From: Chrysochromulina tobinii
Taxonomy: Eukaryota > Haptophyta > Prymnesiales > Chrysochromulinaceae
Direction of reading: 5' to 3'
Assembly: GCA_001275005.1 (NCBI GenBank)
Contig: JWZX01003070.1
Coordinates: 1 to 48,872 of the forward strand
DNA length: 48,872 nucleotides
Shown here: piece by piece, positions 38,312 to 46,763 of the stretch
Layout of the letters: every line of letters starts with the position of its first letter
Position numbering within the stretch: the first letter of the stretch is position 1
The notes under the pieces: generated by a model
Databases searched by the model: none
Seen by the model: only the letters and a program-made list of their open reading frames with translations
What the model was told of the DNA's origin: nothing
Translations under genes and position numbers: made by a program

Positions 38312-38337
38312 ACCGCCCCCGCGCGGTACCCGCCTTG

Positions 38338-38379
38338 GTGTGAATGTGTGTGTGTGAATGTGAATGTGTGTCTGTGTGA
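38338..38379 (+). repeat. TG-rich microsatellite
   Basis: Irregular (TG)n with interspersed TGAATG units, just upstream of the propeller-like gene. The long frame of that gene opens inside it at an ATG (38364), which is a reason to prefer the later start at 38616. Confidence 0.85.
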
Positions 38380-38615
38380 CTTCTTACACACACAGGGGAC
38401 CACAGGTCGAACAAGACCGACCCACAAAGGGGATACATGTAGTTCAGCGTCCCACAACATTTGGGGGGTTTCTGGACACTCTTCGCGACGCTCTGTTGTC
38501 TCTATCTGCAACATCTCCTCGGGAACCCCTGGAGGGCAGCGAGGGGCTCAAAAAGGGCACGTCCCCTTCAACTGCATCCTGCGCCAACCCTCCCTCGCGT
38601 GCCTCGGGTGGCACG

Positions 38616-41600
38616 ATGCATGACACGATGGCAAAGTATTCGGCCGTTCAGGCGGGAGGCGGGTTCTATGACAAAGGCAACGGCATCGCGCATGATGGCG
38701 CGGGCGGTGCTCTCGTGACGGGCTTCTTCAGCGGCAACGCATCGTTCGGCTCGATGTCGCTCACCAGCCGAGGAAGTGTCGACGCTTTCGTGATGCACGT
38801 GACGTCGTCGGGCGCCATCGACTGGGCCGTCCAGGCGGGCGGCGCGTCCTATGACAAAGGCACCGGCATCGCGCACGATGGCGCGGGCGGTGCTCTCGTG
38901 ACGGGCTCCTTCAGCGGCAAGGCATCGTTCGGCTCGATGTCGCTCACGAGCCGAGGAAGTGCCGACGCGTTCGTGATGCACGTGACGTCGTCGGGCGCCA
39001 TCGACTGGGCCGTCCAGGCGGGCGGCGCGACCGATGACGAAGGCACCGGCATCGCGCACGATGGCACGGGCGGTGCTCTCGTGACGGGCTTCTTCAGCGG
39101 CAAGGCATCGTTCGGCTCGATGTCGCTCACCAGCCATGGAAGTGCCGACGCTTTCGTGATGCACGTGACGTCGTCGGGCGCCATCGACTGGGCCGTCCAG
39201 GCGGGCGGCGCGTCCTATGACAAAGGCACCGGCATCGCGCATGATGGCGCGGGCGGTGCTCTCGTGACGGGCTCCTTCATCGGCAACGCGTCGTTCGGCT
39301 CGATGTCGCTCACCAGCCGAGGAAGTGTCGACGCTTTCGTGATGCACGTGACGTCGTCGGGCGCCATCGACTGGGCCGTCCAGGCGGGCGGCGCGTCCAA
39401 TGACAAAGGCAACGGCATCGCGCACGATGGCGCGGGCGGTGCTCTCGTGACGGGCTTCTTCAGCGACGAGGCATCGTTCGGCTCGATGTCGCTCACGAGC
39501 CAAGGATTTGTCGACGCTTTCGTGATGCACGTGACGTCGTCGGGCGCCATCGACTGGGCCGTCCAGGCGGGCGGCGCGTCCTATGACAAAGGCAACGCCA
39601 TCGCGCATGATGGCGCGGGCGGTGCTCTCGTGACGGGCTTGTTCAGCGGCAAGGCATCGTTCGGCTCGATGTCGCTCACCAGCCGAGGAGGTGACGACGC
39701 TTTCGTGATGCACGTGACGTCGTCGGGCGCCATCGACTGGGCCGTCCAGGCGGGCGGCGCGTTCGATGACGAAGGCACCGGCATCGCGCACGATGGCGCG
39801 GGCGGTGCTCTCGTGACGGGCTTCTTCATCGGCAACGCATCATTCGGGTCGAAGACACTCACAACAAGCCAGACTGCAGCAACCACCTGCTTTGTTGCTT
39901 TGCTAATGATGCCAGTGGTGCCTGGTGGTTGCAATGGCGATTCGTGTGATGGTCCGCCTCCAGATTTACCACCGCTGCCGGGCGGAGCGCCATCACCTGC
40001 ATCGCCATTCCACCAACCAGCTGCAGTTGTGGTCCCCGAGCAACCCGCAGTTGCGATGCACGCCTTCGCCCTCGCAGCGAGTCTCGCACTTCTGGGACTG
40101 TTGGCGTGGGCCTATCGTCGCCATCACCGCCGCATGTCCGACATGTTTAGAAACTCGCGCGACCGCGCCCAGCTCGACCTCCAGCTGCTCGAACACCGCT
40201 TCAAACAGCAGACTCATCCGCAATGGGAGGACTCGCGTTGGGCCTTGCCTGATCACCCTCCATGCCCTCCATCCGAGTCGTCGCCATACTCAATCCCGCC
40301 CGGCCCACCCTCCGCTGGTGGCAGCGATCGACGTGGCAGCGATGGCGGCGGTGCTGGAAGCGATGCTGGGAGCTCAAGGGGTGGAAGAAAAAGACACGGC
40401 GATGGCGGGAGCTCGACGGCGGGCTCAGATGTGGCCTTGGGTGCAGGCGCGACTTCGCAGGCCCGCACAGGCGCGACCTCGCGGCCCCGCGATGCCTTCA
40501 GCATGATCTACGAAGAGACCATCGATGCCGTCTTCAAGGCGGACTCTAGGGCAGCCGGGCTGGCCAAGCTGCGCCCTTATCTCGACGCGAACATGTCCAA
40601 GGCGAGCGCCGACGCCTTTCAGGAGTGCTGCGGGAAACTCTTCGTGCTCTCGCGCGTGCACACCTCCATGGAGCCAGAGGTCTCGTTCGCCAAGGTGCAA
40701 GAGATCATCGATGCCCTCAGCCGCGAGTGCTCCATGGCTAGTCACACCGCGGCGCCGCTCGTCGCTGGGCTCAAGCGCTTCGTCGAACAACGGATCCTTC
40801 CGAATGGCGCGCTCGATCGTATCACCGAGCAAGGCTTCAGGCTGCCCGCTGACGAGGTCGGGGCGCTTCTCGACCGGTACCGTTGGCCGCACGACGCCAA
40901 GCGTACGCAGGTGATGTGCATCTTGCGTAAGATCTTGGAAGCGGTCGCGGAGATACGTACCACATCTGATGCTGCAGTGAGGGGCAGCGAGAGCATCCAG
41001 GAGGCTAGGCTGATCTTGAATCACTCGCACGAACGTCTGATCCGGACCGTGGAGAGCGTGCTCGACGAGCATGCGAAGCGTGCGGACCCGACGCTCGTAC
41101 TGGGCCATACTCTCTTTGTCGCGGTGTCGCGCGTCGCACAGGCGCAAGAGCAGGAGAACGTCCGCCGCCTGCAGAGTAGGAGCTGGCCACCCTTGCACTC
41201 TAGAGTCCAGACGGTGTTTGCAGAAGCAGAGGCGAGGGCAAGAGCGGCGGTGAAGGCGGAGGCAAAGGCGAAGGCGAAGGTGGCAGAGGAAGTGGCGATG
41301 GCGACGGCAAAGGCTGCGGCTGCGGCGGCGGCGGAGGCGGAGATGGAGACTGCCAAGAAGGCGGCCAAGGAGGCGGCGGAAGAGGCGAACAGGGAGCGCT
41401 TAGAGCGCATCAAAGCGCACGAACAGGTACCACGGATCTGCCCCCCTTGCTTGCCTCACTCGAATCCTCACCTCAAGCCCACACACTCTCACTCCCACTC
41501 CATGCGCAGGCCGAGGCGGCGGCGGCAAAGGAGGCGGAGATGGAGCGCAAGGCAAGGGCGGAGCACTCGCGTATGCAGCGTGCTAAGGCGCCCGAACATC

Positions 41601-41722
41601 CTATCTGTGCTCCCGGCGGAAAAGCCTGCGCCGAAGACGTCGAGCTCGTATCGGCTAACTCGTGTTATGCTAGCATCCCCAACGCGGGCACACCGCCAAC
41701 TGTGATTTGTGTGAGTCCGTGA
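38616..41722 (+). CDS. Single-pass membrane protein with seven SBBP-like 61-residue repeats and coiled-coil cytoplasmic domain
   Basis: Join of 38616-41426 and 41520-41722; an ATG at 38364 extends the frame by 84 residues of unconvincing sequence. Seven tandem 61-residue units follow the start, each like AVQAGGASYDKGTGIAHDGA, then ALVTGxFSGxASFGSMSLTS and DAFVMHVTSSGAIDW. They match the SBBP beta-propeller repeat, and seven copies would suit one propeller. A Pro-rich stretch and a membrane segment follow (40056-40119, LAASLALLGLLAWAYRR). Then comes a Ser/Gly-rich linker, a helical domain of about 230 residues with no match known to me, and an Ala/Lys/Glu coiled coil that continues across the intron. 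No N-terminal signal peptide is visible, which is odd for an extracellular propeller; a 5' exon may be missing. Confidence 0.75.
38643..39880 (+). repeat. 183-bp tandem repeat, seven units
   Basis: Units start at 38643, 38826, 39009, 39192, 39375, 39558 and 39741, an exact 183-bp period; the last is incomplete. Units differ at only a few positions, many of them at the same sites (GGC/GAC, AAC/AAG), so the array looks homogenised. Because 183 is a multiple of three, antisense frames stay open too. Confidence 0.97.
41427..41519 (+). other. Intron of the SBBP-repeat gene
   Basis: 93 bp, GT at 41427 and AG at 41518-41519, phase 0, with a pyrimidine-rich CTCACTCCCACTCC stretch before the acceptor. 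It interrupts the coiled coil; splicing joins IKAHEQ to AEAAAAKEAEMERKARAEH, which continues the same helix pattern. No boundary repeat is seen. Confidence 0.8.
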
Positions 41723-42390
41723 GTCGGTTCGGTTATGCACAGGTTGGTACTCGGGACCACGGACCAAGCTGGGGTCTTGCCATTGTGTGAAATGTGTGTG
41801 TGTCTAGGTGGCTCTCCAGGCTCCCCCCAGTTTCACTTCAGGCTGCGGCCAATGGCAACCCTTTCGTTGGCATTCCGAGAGCGCGATACCACCAAATACC
41901 AGAACGACTTCTAAAACCTGTAACTCTCCCCGGGTCTTCCTCATTGCGGCTCACACTTCTTAGGGATATTTAAGATGCCCTGAGGAATTCATGGTTTTTG
42001 GCACGATCGTCCCAAACAATTGAGGTTACAGCGCAGAGGAACCACGAGGCGGTGAGGCATCATGGCTTTGCCGGGCGGACGTGATGATGATTACCCGGTC
42101 CCGCGAGGCAAAACTGCTTTCGCCTCGATCATCTTTCCGGACCATAGGGGCCCGGCACAGGCGTACGCCATGCGTGGCATGCGCCACTGTCACCCCCGTC
42201 TCCTGCGAAGATGTGGTTTCCCCCCCGCCCCATCGTGCGGATTTGTGGAATTTGTCGACCCCTAATGCGGAGGGGACCCAGTCTCCCTTTTCGCTTGGCT
42301 TTGTTGACCCCCAATGCGGCATGTTTGCCACGCCAGGTTTTCCGCCGCACCATGCGATGTCGGACCGAAGCTCGAGATCGAGACGGCTGA
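41723..42390. other. Non-coding stretch before the Copia fragment
   Basis: About 670 bp. Open frames at 42062-42420 have no integrase or gag features. It may be decayed element sequence or host DNA. No long terminal repeat could be matched with the 3' flank. Confidence 0.35.
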
Positions 42391-43764
42391 TGCGGCATCG
42401 ACTTCGACCGAGTGTTCGCAACCGTGGTCAAGACGTCCACGATCCGTCTCGTTCTTCTGCTCGCCGCAGCTCGGGACTACAATCTCTCCTCCATTGACAT
42501 CCGGCAGGCCTACTTACAGAGCCTTCTTGACCCCAACGTGCCACTTTACATGCGCCCGCCCCCGGACGTGTTCCCTTTCGACCAGCATGGGAACCCGTTG
42601 GTGTGTAAGTTGAGGCGATCACTTTACGGCCTCAAGCAGGCTGGCCGGGAATGGGCCGCTCTCTTCTCCTCCTTCCTCATTTCGTGGGGCATGACGCGAT
42701 CGACCATCGACCCCTGCCTCTACGTCTTCCGGGCCGCAGAGTCCATCCTCTGGGTCTGTGTCTACGTTGATGACGCCCTCATCGCCGACAATGACCCCGA
42801 GCTTCGCGCCCGCTTTGTCACCGACCTATCCGCACGCTTCCCTACTGAGGACAAGGGAGAGCTCAAATGGATTCTGAGTGTGGCGATCGCGCGGGATCGC
42901 CCGGCCCGTACCCTCTCGATGTCGCAGGAGCTATACGTCGCCGACTTGATTTCCAAGTTCGGCTCCTTCCTCGACGCGTCTGTAACTCGCACTTTCGATA
43001 CGCCCATGGAGGAGGGCTCGGTGCTCTCGGCCGCGGATCAGCCTGAGATCGGATCCGAGGCTCACGCGGCTATGGCGGCTTCTCGCGACGTTTATATGTC
43101 GCTTGTTGGTGGGTACTTGTGGCTCGCGAACATGACTCACTTCCATCTCGCCTACCCAGCCGGTCAGTTGGCACGTTTCCTCACCAACCCGGGGTTGCCG
43201 CACTACCGCGCCGCTCTGCGTTTGCTCGCCTACCTCCAGTCTGTGGGGTCCCGGCCGCTTGTGTTTGCCCCCAACAGTGCACGAGGCTTGGACACCTACG
43301 TCGACTCGAGTTGGGCGACTCGCTTCTCGGTGAGCGGCTGCCTGATCTTCTATCACGGGTGCTTATTCCACTGGTTTTCGAAGATGCAGAAGTCCGTCTC
43401 CTTGAGCTCCGCTGAGGCCGAGTATTTTGGCGCGATGATGGCGGCCAGGGATTTAATTTTCGTGCGTGATCTACTCATCGAACTCGCCATCCCGCTCGAG
43501 GGCCCAAGTGTGATGTGGTCCGATTCCAAGTCTGCTGTCGACATGTCTCGTGATCCGGTGGCGTTCAAAATGACCAAGCACATCTTGCGTGCGGCGGAGT
43601 TCCTTCGCGATCTCGTAGCTCGTCTGGTGGTTGAAGTGCGACACTTACCGGGGCGTGTGATGGTTGCCGACCTTCTGACTAAGGCAGTGGCCCGGGTCGT
43701 CTACCACGAGCTCCTTCGCCTATTCGATGCCTACGCCGCCACTGGTGTAGTGTGCCCCGATTAG
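42391..43764 (+). pseudogene. 5'-truncated Copia-type pol: reverse transcriptase and RNase H
   Basis: Open frame beginning just after an in-frame TGA at 42388-42390, at CGIDFDRVFATVVKTSTIR. The reverse transcriptase part (RVT_2) has LSSIDIRQAYLQ, LRRSLYGLKQAGREW, the active-site VCVYVDDALI and KGELKWILSVAI. The Copia RNase H part has DTYVDSSWA, SVSLSSAEAEYFGAM and MWSDSKSAVDM. It runs without internal stops to TAG 43762. Gag, protease, integrase and the first part of the polymerase are missing, so the copy cannot move by itself, although the surviving frame is undamaged and therefore fairly young or constrained. Confidence 0.9.
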
Positions 43765-43867
43765 TATGTGCGGCCGCATGGCTTTCGCCGCAGCCGTGAG
43801 GGGCTATCACGGGGCATGTGTATGCTCAGTGCGCCAAATCGTCCCTTATACGGAAGTACTTGTTAGT
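42391..43867 (+). mobile_element. Ty1/Copia LTR-retrotransposon remnant
   Basis: Defined by the pol fragment plus about 100 bp of 3' flank up to the PH-domain gene stop. No LTR pair, primer-binding site or target-site duplication could be found by eye in the 600 bp on the left or the flank on the right, so the true limits are unknown. Confidence 0.7.
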
Positions 43868-46240
43868 TTAGTCAGGTTTAGTCAGTAACCACTGTGGGGA
43901 ATTCCCTGTGGGGAATTGATGGGTACGTGGATGTTTGTGTTTTGTTGTTGAGTGGAGCCATGGTGTCTCTTGCTCTCTTTCTCGCCGTGTTTGGCCCTGC
44001 GTCCACGCGATATCCTCCCAGACTGCGGTCGACTGGTGCGGCAGACTGGCCCTGGTTTCCTGCAGCTGCATGAAGGCTTTGTTGTTGACGCCCACATCTT
44101 CTTCGCAATACTGTACCATCCACTTGCCATCGGAGGCCCATGCGATCCATCTGTCCCCCGTCGCAAGCTTCCAAACGGGCTTCCCGTGGGCGGTGAGTTG
44201 CGGCTCCAGCAAGTAGGTGCCCAGGCACGACGCCATGCGCTCCAGCTCTCCACAAAGGCTCAATGAGGTGGGCACGTCCCCGAAGCACTTGCAGCTGGGG
44301 GCCTTCTGCCACTCCTTGCCATCATACTCCTCCCAGACCGCGGTCGACTGGTGCGGCAGACTGGCCGTCGTGTCCTCCAATTTCATGAAGCCTGCGTCTT
44401 CAACGCCCACAGCCACGCCCTCCTGTACCTTCCAAATACCAGTGGAGGCCCATGCGATCCATTTGTCTTCCATCGCATGCTTCCACACCGGCTTCCCGTG
44501 GGCGGTACGTTGCGGCGCCAGCAAGTAGGTGCCCAGGCACTCCGTCTTGTGATCCAGCTCTCCGCAAAGGCTCAACGAGGTGGGCACGCCAGTCGGCAGC
44601 AGCTTCTCGCCCCCGCCGAAGAGGGAGCTTACGCTGGTGGAACCCTGTCTCAGCATCAACTTTGCCTGCGCCAGCACGCTCACCATGGACGCCGTCGCGG
44701 GCGCACCCAGCAGCGCAGCCTTTGGCGGCAGCGTTGCCTTTTGGCCCCCGCCCAAGAGGGACCTCAGGCTGACGGATCTCAGGCTTGGCCTGAACGCGGC
44801 TCCGCGATCGGGCTGGGGCGCGGGCTCGCTGACCTCGCTGGCAGGGCTCGCTGAGAGCTCGACGGAGATGGCACCAATCCACGTATGCATCAAGACCTCG
44901 TCGTGCGGCTCGAGCTTGAAGAGGTACACCTTCTTGTACCCCTTCATCACAAAGGTCGGGACGCCGAGCACCTTCTCGACTGACTGAATATTTTCGAGGT
45001 CGATCAGGCCCCGGTCGCCCACAGGCTCGCCGTTTTGCATGCCGTCATAGAGGCACATTTTGCGCGTGTCGTACAGCACAACGTAGCGAGTCTCCCACTC
45101 GAGCTCATCCTTCGCCGTCGGGGGCTCTTCCTGACCGTACACCTTCGCGAGCTTGAGGCTGCCCGAGAGGAGCTCGAGTCCGAGATCGGCGAACGCGTCC
45201 TCGTCGTTATCGTAGTCCGAGTCGACGGACTCGTCCTCACCTGCGCCAAACGAGCTCCGACGACTCGGACGTTGTCGGAGCTCGCCTTCCACGTTCTCAG
45301 GTGGACCTGCCAGTGCAACATTTTCCGCGTAGAACCAATATTGATCTGAGTCCGGGAATTTCACCTTGAATGGCATGTTGGGGCTGCCGTCGTCCTCGAT
45401 GAGGGTGCCCGTTTCGCCCAATCGATGTTCACCGCCGACGATACGCACGCTTTGCCCGACCCGTGGCCGGGGACCCGCAGCGGGGTTGCTCGCAGTCTTG
45501 TCGAGAGGAACGAGCAGGCCTGCCGAGCAATATGCTATGGTATCCGCTTTATCGGCCATATCTCGTTGGATCTGGTATGCCCCCTCGTCGATACTCAAGA
45601 TCCTCACCGTGTCGCCTGCGACGATGCCTGAGGACAACTCCCTCTCGGGCACCGCCGTGATGCGGCAGAGCATGCCTTGCTCCAGCGCCGTCATTGAGGG
45701 CTCCTCGCCGGCGTCGAGATCATAGTCTGAGTGGACTTCCGAATTCTCGTCCTGGTCCTCGTCAACCGGCGTGGCTGAAACACGTTCGTATCCATGCGCT
45801 GCGAGACAGCGCGTATACTCCGGTGTCTCATCATTGTGTAGCAGGACAAGGCCGTCGTCCGCGATAGTGAAATTCCATGGACCAAACGTGGTAGTGGAGC
45901 CCAACCATGTGCTCAGCGGATGAGCGCCAGGCGAATTCATGAGCATGCCAAGCAATCGGCGCTCCACGTCCCCCCACGCTTCTGGATCAGTGTTTCCAGC
46001 TGACCACTCATTCAGTTCAGGTCCTGTATCACCTTGCTTAAGAAGTAGCCAGCCGTTTGAGCCCTTGTAGAGAGCAACAGCGTGACCTGTAGCGTGGTGT
46101 CGAAGCACACCTGTATCTTCGTCAGTGAGGAAATCCCATCCACTACCATTCGATGAGGAAGTCCCATCTCTGCAGACCTCCGTCATCAAATAGGAACCTA
46201 TTGAGTGCGCAGCGTCCTGCGCACAACCAGAAGTGGGCAT
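43868..46240 (-). CDS. PH-domain protein with two 104-residue C-terminal repeats
   Basis: 790 residues from ATG 46240. Residues 1-155 form an unrecognised Trp-rich region. Two SH3/KOW-like small modules follow (about 185-245 and 260-312: GIVAGDTVRILSIDEGAYQI and RVGQSVRIVGGEHRLGETG). A PH domain occupies about 358-460 (LSGSLKLAKVYG, ETRYVVLYDTRKMCLYD, GYKKVYLFKLEPHDEVLMHT). A Ser/Leu linker with two SLR/SSLxGGG motifs leads to two tandem repeats with PTSLSLCGELxxxxxCLGTY, TAHGKPVWK, KWIAWAS and LPHQSTAVWEE. PH domains bind phosphoinositides or proteins, so a membrane-associated scaffold role is plausible. The repeats have no family I can name. The gene ends about 100 bp from the Copia fragment. 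Confidence 0.78.
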   Translation of the reverse strand: MPTSGCAQDAAHSIGSYLMTEVCRDGTSSSNGSGWDFLTDEDTGVLRHHATGHAVALYKGSNGWLLLKQGDTGPELNEWSAGNTDPEAWGDVERRLLGMLMNSPGAHPLSTWLGSTTTFGPWNFTIADDGLVLLHNDETPEYTRCLAAHGYERVSATPVDEDQDENSEVHSDYDLDAGEEPSMTALEQGMLCRITAVPERELSSGIVAGDTVRILSIDEGAYQIQRDMADKADTIAYCSAGLLVPLDKTASNPAAGPRPRVGQSVRIVGGEHRLGETGTLIEDDGSPNMPFKVKFPDSDQYWFYAENVALAGPPENVEGELRQRPSRRSSFGAGEDESVDSDYDNDEDAFADLGLELLSGSLKLAKVYGQEEPPTAKDELEWETRYVVLYDTRKMCLYDGMQNGEPVGDRGLIDLENIQSVEKVLGVPTFVMKGYKKVYLFKLEPHDEVLMHTWIGAISVELSASPASEVSEPAPQPDRGAAFRPSLRSVSLRSLLGGGQKATLPPKAALLGAPATASMVSVLAQAKLMLRQGSTSVSSLFGGGEKLLPTGVPTSLSLCGELDHKTECLGTYLLAPQRTAHGKPVWKHAMEDKWIAWASTGIWKVQEGVAVGVEDAGFMKLEDTTASLPHQSTAVWEEYDGKEWQKAPSCKCFGDVPTSLSLCGELERMASCLGTYLLEPQLTAHGKPVWKLATGDRWIAWASDGKWMVQYCEEDVGVNNKAFMQLQETRASLPHQSTAVWEDIAWTQGQTRREREQETPWLHSTTKHKHPRTHQFPTGNSPQWLLTKPD
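43960..44590 (-). repeat. 312-bp coding tandem repeat in the PH-domain gene
   Basis: Matching anchors on the plus strand (GCAAGTAGGTGCCCAGGCAC at 44209 with small changes, and at 44521) are 312 bp apart, which is 104 codons. The two units are clearly homologous but diverged at many sites, so this duplication is older than the 183-bp array at 38643. Confidence 0.9.
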
Positions 46241-46250
46241 CTATGAGTGG

Positions 46251-46505
46251 ATGCGCGCGGACACGGAGAGGAGCGCGCGCGCGCTGCGCACCAAGGAAGT
46301 GTGCAGAGAGGAAGTCGACGAGGAGCTCGCGCCCAAGCGCCATAAGCCAAGTCTTCGATCAATGGAATTCAGGTTCGTCTCTTCGTCAACCGATTTCGTC
46401 TCCCCCGGAGTTTTTGAACCAGAACCGTACCTCCGGGGACCGACCAGAGGGTCCAGAGTCCGGAACTCACAGAAGGCGCAGACACTGAAGTCGTGGGGCG
46501 AGTAG
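46251..46505 (+). CDS. Possible exon or small protein overlapping the start of the PH gene region
   Basis: An 84-codon frame from ATG 46251, opposite to and just upstream of the PH-domain gene start. The first 45 residues look like real helix (MRADTERSARALRTKEVCRE, then EVDEELAPKRHKPSLRSMEF) with GC-rich third positions; after AATTCAG|GTTCGTC, a possible 5' splice site near 46375, the sequence loses this character. The next exon was not found. It may be a first exon, a gene remnant or chance. Confidence 0.3.
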   Translation: MRADTERSARALRTKEVCREEVDEELAPKRHKPSLRSMEFRFVSSSTDFVSPGVFEPEPYLRGPTRGSRVRNSQKAQTLKSWGE

Positions 46506-46763
46506 CAGGATGTGGCAGAGAGCGCTGTGGTATGTGGAGTGTGAAAGGCCGCAAGTTGAAACTTCGTGGCCTTGACGGTGACGCCTGAGCGCCCTGTGGC
46601 ACTCCGCTCTCCTACGTCCTAGCACGCTCGTCTACCCTGGTCCTGCCGTCAGCCTGACCCGCCCCGCACCTGGTGGTGAACGACGTGATTTGCGAGTGGT
46701 TCTCGTGCGCGCGCGTCCCACGCAGCCAAAGGCATTCCCTCCACACAATTGCCTCCTCAAATG

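Noticed and set aside
38568-39791. 407-codon open frame on the minus strand inside the repeat array
   Set aside because: It is the antisense of the 183-bp repeats; the period is a multiple of three, so a frame free of stops in one unit is free in all. Its product is Arg/His-rich with no sense.
41800-43867. LTR pair around the Copia fragment
   Set aside because: The only shared strings between the flanks (such as CGTCCC contexts near 42010 and 43833) are too short to be LTR ends.
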